NCBI GenBank assembly: GCA_031284295.1
Contig: JAITAE010000057.1
Span: forward strand, 1 to 5,920
Source: Spirochaetaceae bacterium
GTDB lineage: Bacteria > Spirochaetota > Spirochaetia > Treponematales > Breznakiellaceae
Reading direction: 5' to 3'
Length of the DNA stretch: 5,920 nt
Shown piece after piece: positions 1-4,148 of this stretch (its first letter is position 1; every line of letters starts with the position of its first letter). The notes below the pieces were generated by a model that made no database searches, was not told where the DNA came from, and was given only the letters and a program-made list of their open reading frames with translations. Both the position numbers and the translations under genes were made by a program.

Positions 1-498
1 CCGGACGCGCTCCAGGTGCTGCTCTCAGGCGATACGATCAGTCTGTTTGAAAAACACAATGTGCTTTCAAAGGACGAGATGGAAAGCCGTTACCACATAT
101 ACCTGGAAAAGTATTCCAAACAGGTAAACATAGAGGCAGGCGTACTGATAGACATCGCGCGGCGCAGTATATTCCCAGCGGCCAGCAAGTACGGTGCGGA
201 ATTGGCGCGGGATGCTGAGGCTATGGCGGCGATTCACGCGGTAAGCGCGCCGCAGGAAAAAGGCGCAAAGCGCATCGCTGAACTTTGCTCCGAGTTGTAT
301 GAAGAAACCGCCAAATTGGAAGCGGCGCTTGCCGTCGCGCAAGCTGCGGAAGAGCCGTTCGCGCAGGCAAAACTGTACAACGAAAAGATTCGCGCCGCGA
401 TGGGAACAGTACGCGCCAGGATAGATGCCCTTGAAAAGATCGTGTCCAAAGAGGTGTGGCCATTCCCCAGCTACGAGGACCTGCTGTTTAGGCTTTAG
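1..498 (+). CDS. glnN: Glutamine synthetase type III, C-terminal part (5' end outside window)
   Basis: The protein makes glutamine from glutamate, ammonia and ATP in the cytoplasm. The frame is open from base 1 (PDALQVLLSGD...), so the GTG at 16 is an internal valine codon and the real start lies left of the window. The visible 165 residues match the C-terminal helical domain that is special to the type III (about 700-residue) synthetases: an SRY-IYLEKY segment (visible residues 29-38), an NIEA...IDIARR..FPAA helix (43-60), long Ala/Glu-rich helices likely to form coiled coils, and the terminal WPFPSYEDLLFRL (153-165), a hallmark ending of this family. The catalytic domain is outside the window. 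The TAG stop is at 496-498. The gene converges on the ABC exporter operon and has no partner gene on its own strand here. Family assignment rests on recall of conserved motifs; the symbol glnN follows usage for type III enzymes, although many genomes call it glnA. Confidence 0.9.
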   Translation, partial: PDALQVLLSGDTISLFEKHNVLSKDEMESRYHIYLEKYSKQVNIEAGVLIDIARRSIFPAASKYGAELARDAEAMAAIHAVSAPQEKGAKRIAELCSELYEETAKLEAALAVAQAAEEPFAQAKLYNEKIRAAMGTVRARIDALEKIVSKEVWPFPSYEDLLFRL

Positions 499-504
499 GG
501 CCCA

Positions 505-543
505 AGCCGTTACGCGGCTGGCCGCCAGCGGAGCGGGCGCCAG
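505..543 (+). terminator. Possible terminator hairpins after the glutamine synthetase gene
   Basis: Just after the TAG stop there are two GC-rich inverted repeats. The first is agccg (505-509) with cggct (515-519) around a 5-base loop. The second pairs ctggccgc (518-525) with gcgg (533-536) and ccag (540-543), leaving a 3-base bulge. The two share bases, so only one can form fully. A short tcgtcttta follows, not a clean U-tract. The position suits transcription termination of glnN, but the missing U-tract makes Rho-independent termination uncertain. Confidence 0.3.
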
Positions 544-614
544 TCGTCTTTAAATACGCTGGTGGCTTAGGTGTTTCCGTGCTGTTTTCCAGGTCTTCAA
601 TGATTCTTTAATAA

Positions 615-629
615 GGGGGGGGGGGGGGG
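615..629 (+). repeat. Homopolymeric G tract, 15 G
   Basis: Fifteen consecutive G residues follow ttaataa. C6 runs lie downstream at 675-680 and 706-711, flanking a hairpin, and could pair with part of the tract. Runs this long are prone to slipped-strand length change. In Treponema pallidum, poly-G tracts near promoters of some outer-membrane protein genes vary in length and alter expression; that is family knowledge, not shown here. No convincing gene starts just downstream (only a TTG-started ORF at 647), so a regulatory target is not evident. The exact length is also the kind of feature sequencing gets wrong. Confidence 0.9.
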
Positions 630-638
630 ACGATTTCC

Positions 639-653
639 ATGCCTTTTTGGCAT
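639..653. repeat. Small perfect hairpin atgcc/ggcat with T5 loop
   Basis: The arms atgcc (639-643) and ggcat (649-653) are perfectly complementary around a TTTTT loop, ten bases after the G15 tract. The stem is short (5 bp), so chance is possible. It overlaps the first codon of the doubtful ORF at 647. Confidence 0.35.
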
Positions 654-898
654 ATAGCCGCCCTTATTGTCCGTCCCCCCTACGCCCGCACACGGTTGCG
701 GGCTACCCCCCAATCCGGGACCTGACGTTCACGCCACATGGAGTTTCACCTAAGCAAGCGGATAAACACGTAGGCGTTTATCTTGAAGTTTGCGACACGC
801 TGCAAAACAGCTTAAAAGCTGTTTTGTGGGTAGTGGGAGAACGGTGTGAGGTTCTTGGTAAAGAGCGTTATAAAGTATGGTCAGTAAACGAATTATAG
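647..898 (+). CDS. Doubtful hypothetical ORF, 83 codons, TTG start
   Basis: The frame opens with TTG at 647 and ends with TAG at 896-898. I do not recognise the product. The first half (MAYSRPYCPSPLRP...) is translated from the C-rich hairpin region and looks non-coding. The second half (about residues 45-83, with VYLEVCDTL, AVLWVVGERCEVLG and YKVWSVNEL) has a more protein-like composition. There is no clear ribosome binding site, only the end of the poly-G tract upstream. Two perfect hairpins (761-782, 803-826) lie within it, which argues against a functional gene. It could be the tail of a decayed gene. Most likely it is not expressed as written. Confidence 0.15.
   Translation: MAYSRPYCPSPLRPHTVAGYPPIRDLTFTPHGVSPKQADKHVGVYLEVCDTLQNSLKAVLWVVGERCEVLGKERYKVWSVNEL
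684..703. repeat. 7-bp hairpin flanked by two C6 runs
   Basis: The arms gcccgca (684-690) and tgcgggc (697-703) pair perfectly around a 6-base loop. On each side lies the near-symmetric context cccccctac (675-683) and ctacccccc (703-711), so the whole reads as a hairpin between two direct copies of a C-rich flank. This resembles a small mobile or REP-like palindromic unit more than coding sequence. Confidence 0.6.
761..782. repeat. 7-bp perfect hairpin gataaac/gtttatc
   Basis: The arms are 761-767 and 776-782 with an 8-base loop. It lies 21 bases before the next hairpin (803-826), so two palindromes stand side by side in the same doubtful reading frame. Confidence 0.5.
803..826. repeat. 11-bp perfect hairpin with caaaacagc arms
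   Basis: The arms caaaacagctt (803-813) and aagctgttttg (816-826) pair perfectly with a 2-base centre; a realistic fold is nine pairs with a 6-base loop. The same nine-base arms, caaaacagc and gctgttttg, form the outer stem of the structure at 1526-1566, so this is a repeated palindromic unit and not an isolated chance palindrome. Confidence 0.7.
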
Positions 899-972
899 TG
901 AAAAGAAACAAGCAAGCAACATCTTTCGCCCACTACCGTTTTGCGCATAGCCGCCATTCACAATACAATGAA

Positions 973-1023
973 TAATAGACTTGTTCTACAACCCGGCTGG
1001 TTGTCGTGGCCTAAAGTCTATTA
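973..1023. repeat. Nested two-stem hairpin (10 bp outer, 6 bp inner)
   Basis: The outer arms taatagactt (973-982) and aagtctatta (1014-1023) pair perfectly. The inner arms acaacc (988-993) and ggttgt (999-1004) pair around a 5-base loop, leaving a short asymmetric internal loop. The run ccgtttttc follows directly, so on the + strand this could end transcripts. It could equally be a small structured RNA or a REP-like palindrome. It lies inside a 62-codon reading frame that I reject as a gene. Confidence 0.6.
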
Positions 1024-1054
1024 CCGTTTTTCAGTTTACAAGGCTAAGCGCCTG

Positions 1055-1069
1055 CGAACCTTAGGTTCG
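1055..1069. repeat. 6-bp hairpin cgaacc/ggttcg followed by T6
   Basis: The arms 1055-1060 and 1064-1069 pair perfectly around a tta loop. A T6 run at 1081-1086 follows after 11 bases (acaaaactgcg), too far for a standard Rho-independent terminator but close enough to note. Confidence 0.45.
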
Positions 1070-1095
1070 ACAAAACTGCGTTTTTTAATGGAAGT

Positions 1096-1128
1096 TAGCG
1101 TGGAAATTGAAGTTTCCAAACAACGCTA
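1096..1128. repeat. Bulged hairpin tagcg-tggaaa / tttcca-cgcta
   Basis: The arm tagcg plus tggaaa (1096-1106, contiguous) pairs with tttcca (1113-1118) and cgcta (1124-1128), with a one-sided 5-base bulge aacaa (1119-1123) and a 6-base loop. Eleven pairs with a one-sided bulge recall attC-like folded sites, but the required integrase core boxes are not evident (see rejected items). Confidence 0.55.
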
Positions 1129-1204
1129 GTGTTTGAATACTATAAGTGGACTGGACGAGAGAATAAATTTATAAGGAAAGCGTAAATCCTGTTTTGCGGA
1201 AAAT

Positions 1205-1285
1205 ATGCCGGAAGGAAATCATCATGTATTTTTTTTGAACTATATTTATGACCCGTCAAAACAACAGGATAATCGGGCTGTCTGA
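1205..1285 (+). CDS. Possible 26-residue small ORF in AT-rich island
   Basis: ATG at 1205 opens a 26-codon frame ending in TGA at 1283-1285, with TAG next (1286-1288). A weak gcgga lies 4-5 bases upstream. The product contains HHVFFLNYIYDPSKQ, which looks more like protein than the spacer around it, but I do not recognise it. The frame crosses a T8 run (1229-1236), a possible slippage site. The next ORF with a good ribosome binding site starts 25 bases after the stop, so the two may be a leader and gene start, or two pieces of decayed genes. Expression is unproven. Confidence 0.2.
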   Translation: MPEGNHHVFFLNYIYDPSKQQDNRAV

Positions 1286-1310
1286 TAGTAATTCTTTTAT
1301 AAGGAATTTT

Positions 1311-1376
1311 ATGAAGGCTAAATTGTATTCCGGTCTCGTACTGTTTTTGTGCGCCGAGGCAACGCCCAGTTCCTGA
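1311..1376 (+). pseudogene. Truncated signal-peptide gene start (21 codons)
   Basis: A good Shine-Dalgarno, aagga (1301-1305), stands 5 bases before ATG 1311. The encoded peptide begins MKAKLYSGLVLFLC and continues with AEATPSS before TGA (1374-1376). A two-lysine N-region, a hydrophobic core ending in LFLC and then small residues is the pattern of a secretory or lipoprotein signal peptide; FLC-A could resemble a lipobox, with Cys14. The frame stops just where the repeat blocks begin (cctgacgtt at 1383). The simplest reading is the 5' end of an exported-protein gene whose body was replaced or deleted by repeat DNA. A genuine tiny hydrophobic peptide is the alternative. Confidence 0.35.
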
Positions 1377-1382
1377 TTCTGG

Positions 1383-1527
1383 CCTGACGTTCTACCGCAC
1401 GCCTAGCCGCATAAGAAGGGAACGAGCTTGCTGCGGCGTTTTCGTCTAAACGCGCTCAATGTTTCGCGCGCCGTTATCGGGGGGCGCTAAAAACTTATTC
1501 TAAACAGCGGCCTGTTCCAGCGCCACA
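1383..1527. repeat. Mosaic repeat element, copy 1 (contains blocks B and A)
   Basis: The element begins with cctgacgtt and then carries gcacgcc-tagccgcataag-aaggga, which is matched with small changes in copy 2. An inverted pair gccgca (1406-1411) and tgcggc (1432-1437) lies inside. Block B (1431-1481) recurs at 1738-1788, 51 bases with four mismatches by my count, its right 32 bases identical. Block A (1479-1527) recurs at 1687-1735, 49 bases with two mismatches, its left 36 bases identical. The order here is B then A. Coordinates are my reading of block edges, not known element termini. Confidence 0.75.
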
Positions 1528-1566
1528 AAACAGCGTGTCGCAAGCACGCTTGCTTATGCTGTTTTG
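1526..1566. repeat. Nested hairpin with caaaacagc outer arms
   Basis: The outer arms caaaacagc (1526-1534) and gctgttttg (1558-1566) are perfect and identical in sequence to those of the hairpin at 803-826. An inner stem gcaag/cttgc (1540-1544, 1549-1553) adds a second level; gcgtg/cacgc (1533-1537, 1545-1549) is a competing pairing. It sits exactly between block A of copy 1 and the cctgacgtt start of copy 2, so it works as a junction palindrome. Confidence 0.7.
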
Positions 1567-1735
1567 CCTGACGTTGGATCAACGTGCTTTGCACGTTGAT
1601 CTCCCCGCACGCTTTAGCTGCATAAGGAAGGGAAACGCGGCTTGCTTGCCGCAAACTCCAGGCGGTGTTGGAGGGGGTGGCGGATTGGGGGGCGCTAAAA
1701 ACTTATTCTAAACAGCGGCCTGGTCCCGCGCCACA
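1567..1735. repeat. Mosaic repeat element, copy 2 (contains block A)
   Basis: It begins with cctgacgtt like copy 1, then has an extra palindrome (1577-1601), then gcacgctttagctgcataag-gaaggga, parallel to the matching part of copy 1. A short inverted pair gcggc (1637-1641) and gccgc (1648-1652) follows, then gggggtggcgga (1673-1684, recurring at 1791-1802), then block A (1687-1735). It lacks block B in the place where copy 1 has it. The two copies therefore share ends but differ in the middle, as in modular repeats. Confidence 0.7.
1577..1601. repeat. 11-bp perfect hairpin inserted in repeat copy 2
   Basis: The arms gatcaacgtgc (1577-1587) and gcacgttgatc (1591-1601) are perfectly complementary with a TTT loop. 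Repeat copy 1 has no equivalent between cctgacgtt and gcacgc, so the palindrome looks like a discrete insertion into, or a loss from, an otherwise parallel element. Confidence 0.8.
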
Positions 1736-1737
1736 GC

Positions 1738-1802
1738 CTGCGGCTTTTTCGACTGTACGCGCTCAATGTTTCGCGCGCCGTTATCGGGCTGGGGGTGGCG
1801 GA
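1738..1802. repeat. Third mosaic repeat piece (block B plus gggggtggcgga)
   Basis: Positions 1738-1788 are the second copy of block B, and 1791-1802 (gggggtggcgga) is the second copy of a segment otherwise found only in copy 2. This piece joins modules from both earlier copies in a new order and follows block A directly. A short hairpin ccgcg (1806-1810) with cgcgg (1815-1819) and a 4-base loop comes right after. Confidence 0.65.
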
Positions 1803-1829
1803 ATACCGCGCTTGCGCGGGATGTAGACA

Positions 1830-1888
1830 GGGGGGCGCGGCGAGGAGGCGGCTATGTGCCGCTCGCGGCATGGAAAACAGCGCCCCCC
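1830..1888. repeat. GC-rich inverted repeat ggggggcgc/gcgcccccc
   Basis: The nine-base arms at 1830-1838 and 1880-1888 pair perfectly. Between them a smaller stem gcggc (1848-1852) with gccgc (1858-1862) has a 5-base loop. There is no U-tract on either strand, so it is not a normal terminator, although its place between convergent genes would suit a transcriptional boundary. The arm ggggggcgc also occurs as ggggggcgct at the left end of both block A copies (1479, 1687). Confidence 0.55.
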
Positions 1889-1911
1889 TTTCCCATATTA
1901 AGAAGCATTGT

Positions 1912-1988
1912 TCACAGATTACACTGATTCTCACAGATTATGAGGGCTTTGTGTGTGACAGGTTTCCGTGTAATCAGCGGAGATTTCA
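1912..1988. repeat. Palindromic 'cacagatta' intergenic repeat reaching the exporter stop codon
   Basis: The word tcacagatta occurs at 1912-1921 and again at 1931-1940. The inverse gattacac (1917-1924) pairs with gtgtaatc (1968-1975), and the block closes with gagatttcac at 1980-1989. Strings close to 'cacagattacac...gtgtaatc' are, from memory, widespread intergenic repeats in several bacterial phyla, including treponemes. The right end overlaps the TGA stop (1986-1988) of the exporter gene on the minus strand. The outer limits are estimated. Confidence 0.6.
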
Positions 1989-4148
1989 CGTATGTAAGCC
2001 CGCCGGCTGGGGTTGAAATTGAAGGCGGTAGAGGCCGGCGTAGAGGCCGTTTAGCGCGATAAGCTCGTCGTGGCGGCCTTGCTCGGCGATGGCGCCGCCT
2101 TTCAGTACGAGGATGCGCGCGGCGTTCCGTATCGTGGAGAGGCGGTGGGCTATCACGATGGAGGTTCTGCCGGAGAGTACCCGTTCCATGCCCGCCTGTA
2201 TGAGCTGCTCGGTTTCCGTGTCGATGGAGCTTGTCGCTTCGTCCAGCACGACGACGGACGGGTTGTGGGCGATGACGCGGGCAAAGCTGATGAGCTGGCG
2301 CTCGCCGCCTGAGATATTGGCCGCGCCTTCGGAAAGCGGCGTGTCGTAACCCGCATCGTGCCGCGTGATGAAGTCGTGGGCGCGCACGGCTTTTGCGGCG
2401 GCGATTGCGGCTTCGCGCGCTTCGGCGGGCGGCAGGTCGAGCCCAAGCGTTATGTTTTCGGCTATCGTGCCGGAAAATAGGAATACGTCCTGTAACACGG
2501 GCAAAACCTCACGGCGCAGGCTTTCTAGCGTGATTTCCCTGATGTCTATGCCGTCAAGACTGATGCCGCCGGAGTCGATGTCCCACAACCGGGTTAAAAC
2601 ACTGGTAATTGTCGTCTTCCCCGCCCCCGTATAGCCTACTATCGCCGCCATCTCGCCGGGTTTTACCTCGAAACTCAAATTCTTTAACACATCCTCGCCT
2701 GATTTATAGCTGAAGCTCACGTTCTTGAACTCAATATGACCGCGTATCCTCGATATTTCACGTTTTCCCTCGTCCGGTATCCGCTGATCCGTGTCCAGCA
2801 GCGCAAAAACACGCTCGCCGCCTGCCATAGCGGACTGAAGTATCGTGTATTTTTCGGAAATGTCCATTACCGGAGCGTAAAACATCGCCACCAGGTTGAT
2901 GAACGCTATCAAAACGCCGATGGAAAGGGTCAGGTTGAGGACGAGGATGCTGCCCACCGCAATCAGCGCCGCAGTGGTGAATGTCGCGATAAACTCGACT
3001 ATCGGGCGGAATATCGCGTACACCCGAATCTCGCCCAGGTTGGCTGAAAGCAATTCGTCGTTCAGCCTGCCATACTCATCCGTGCTTTTGCGTTCCCGCC
3101 TGAAATATTGGACTATCTGCAGGCCGGAGAGCCGCTCGGACAGATATGAAGTAACGGCGGAGGACGCGGTGCGCTGGCGGCGGAAAGCGTCCCGCGCCCT
3201 GACGCGGCTCCGCGCCGTGCAAATGATGACGGGCGGCATACAGGCCAGCACGACGAGGGCGAGGCGCGGCGACAGCAGGAACAGCGTTATCAGCGCGCCG
3301 GCCATCACGGAAATGTCTTTCAACAGCGCGACCATTACCGATGTAAAGAAATCGTTTATCGTTTCCACGTCTCCGCCGAGCCGCGTTACGATGCGGCCTA
3401 CGGGGTGGCGCGAAAGAAAACCGGTGGACTGCGAGACTGTTTTTTGAAAAAGCTCAAGGCGCATATCTTTCATCACGCGCTGGCCTATCAGGTTCGCGCT
3501 CCATGTCTGGACGTAAGCCGCGGCGAATACCAGCAAAAGCGAGACGAGCAGAATCAGTATCACGCCCGATATGCGGTCGAGGTCAGCGCCGCGTACAAGC
3601 GCCAGTTTGTCCGCCGGAATGGTTTTTAAAAGGCTGTTCTTTACCGCCGCGGAATTCTCGTCATGGATAAACAGCGGGCTGGAAAAAACATAGCTTGAGT
3701 TTTTTTCGTTCAGGCTGAAGGCGTACCACTGTTCATCGTCCAAGATATGTTTTGCGCGTAATTCTTTTTCTACAGCGCCTGAAATACGAAGCTGCTGATT
3801 CTGCGGAACAAAGAGAGTGCCGTTTATCTTCAAAGGTTTTGTCTGAAAGAGCCCGCCGCCGAGGGAAAGATTTTCCAGCTCGCCCGCGGCCCGCGCCGAC
3901 ACGTTTTTCCACGTATCAGGCGCGGCGTCCACAGCGAGGTAACGGGCGACAATCGCGTCGTCTATGATGCGCTGTTCCAAAACAGGAAGCAGAAGCTCGC
4001 CCACCGTCGATACGGCGAGGGCGATAAACGTTATCACCGCAAGATGGCGGTACGGTTTTATATACGCGAGTATGCGTTTGAATATTACGCTGTCGTAATC
4101 TTTTACGACTTCTTCCTGGTCAAAATAATCGCTCATACCATCACTCAT
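1986..4148 (-). CDS. ABC exporter half-transporter with large ectodomain (BmrD/YheH-like, catalytic half)
   Basis: An inner-membrane permease fused to its ATPase; with the upstream gene product it should form a heterodimeric exporter. The 720 residues comprise a cytoplasmic N-tail, TM1 (about 34-57), an extracytoplasmic insertion (about 62-192), TM2 (193-213), four more TM segments to about 428, and an ATPase domain. ATPase motifs are an aromatic A-loop Tyr481, Walker A GYTGAGKTT (505-513), Q-loop Gln553, signature ISGGER (612-617), Walker B VVVLDEATS with catalytic Glu637, D-loop SSID and H-loop His668. So its own ATP site is canonical but its signature is divergent. The usual length is about 600-670; the excess is the TM1-TM2 insertion. 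Start: ATG 4148 overlaps the upstream stop by 8 bp, and a second ATG at 4136 (Met5) lies 4 bases past that stop. Neither has a strong Shine-Dalgarno, so translational coupling is likely. Multidrug, lipid and peptide substrates are all possible. Confidence 0.93.
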   Translation of the reverse strand: MSDGMSDYFDQEEVVKDYDSVIFKRILAYIKPYRHLAVITFIALAVSTVGELLLPVLEQRIIDDAIVARYLAVDAAPDTWKNVSARAAGELENLSLGGGLFQTKPLKINGTLFVPQNQQLRISGAVEKELRAKHILDDEQWYAFSLNEKNSSYVFSSPLFIHDENSAAVKNSLLKTIPADKLALVRGADLDRISGVILILLVSLLLVFAAAYVQTWSANLIGQRVMKDMRLELFQKTVSQSTGFLSRHPVGRIVTRLGGDVETINDFFTSVMVALLKDISVMAGALITLFLLSPRLALVVLACMPPVIICTARSRVRARDAFRRQRTASSAVTSYLSERLSGLQIVQYFRRERKSTDEYGRLNDELLSANLGEIRVYAIFRPIVEFIATFTTAALIAVGSILVLNLTLSIGVLIAFINLVAMFYAPVMDISEKYTILQSAMAGGERVFALLDTDQRIPDEGKREISRIRGHIEFKNVSFSYKSGEDVLKNLSFEVKPGEMAAIVGYTGAGKTTITSVLTRLWDIDSGGISLDGIDIREITLESLRREVLPVLQDVFLFSGTIAENITLGLDLPPAEAREAAIAAAKAVRAHDFITRHDAGYDTPLSEGAANISGGERQLISFARVIAHNPSVVVLDEATSSIDTETEQLIQAGMERVLSGRTSIVIAHRLSTIRNAARILVLKGGAIAEQGRHDELIALNGLYAGLYRLQFQPQPAGLHT

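Larger units (their letters stand above)
499..1985. other. 1.49-kb gene-poor spacer made of hairpins and mosaic repeats
   Basis: No reading frame in this stretch has a recognisable protein family, and the longest (83 codons) contains two perfect hairpins. Base composition changes sharply along it. There is a poly-G tract with nearby C6 runs (615-711), a mixed hairpin-rich part (720-1130), an AT-rich island of about 33% GC (1081-1320), GC-rich mosaic repeats (1383-1802), a part near 70% GC (1801-1860), and a final AT-leaning palindromic repeat (1912-1988). The 9-base word cctgacgtt occurs three times (721-729, 1383-1391, 1567-1575), each time at the left edge of a repeat-like block. This suggests accumulated intergenic repeat elements between two convergent transcription units. 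Individual parts are listed separately. Confidence 0.7.

Noticed and set aside
67..463. Minus-strand ORFs opposite the glutamine synthetase
   Set aside because: They are shadows of a confidently identified gene with family-specific C-terminal motifs.
1096..1128. Integron attC site (treponemes can carry chromosomal integrons)
   Set aside because: The bulged stem is suggestive, but I could not find matching RYYYAAC and GTTRRRY core boxes at its ends, nor a cassette or an integrase in the window.
941..1129. 62-codon + strand ORF (TTG start)
   Set aside because: It spans three palindromes (973-1023, 1055-1069, 1096-1128) and has no ribosome site or recognisable family; its sequence is explained by the repeats.
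1224..1238. ATG at 1224 with a good aagga upstream
   Set aside because: It is stopped after four codons; the frame from ATG 1205 reads through the same bases and is the longer option.
1383..1802. CRISPR array
   Set aside because: Only two copies of each block, unequal spacing and reversed block order; no regular 25-40 base repeat-spacer pattern.
499..1985. tRNA or other standard RNA gene
   Set aside because: No cloverleaf with a T-arm GTTCRA-type motif in the right geometry; the nested stem at 973-1023 has a 10-bp outer stem and only one inner arm.
1695..2016. ORFs of 79 (-) and 73 (+) codons over the repeat region
   Set aside because: They cross block B, the GC inverted repeat and the cacagatta repeat, and one runs into the exporter's 3' end. 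No family resemblance.
2896..3447. 183-codon + strand ORF and other + strand ORFs between 2070 and 5590
   Set aside because: They lie antisense to the two well-supported ABC exporter genes; long shadow frames are expected from the GC-rich codon use.
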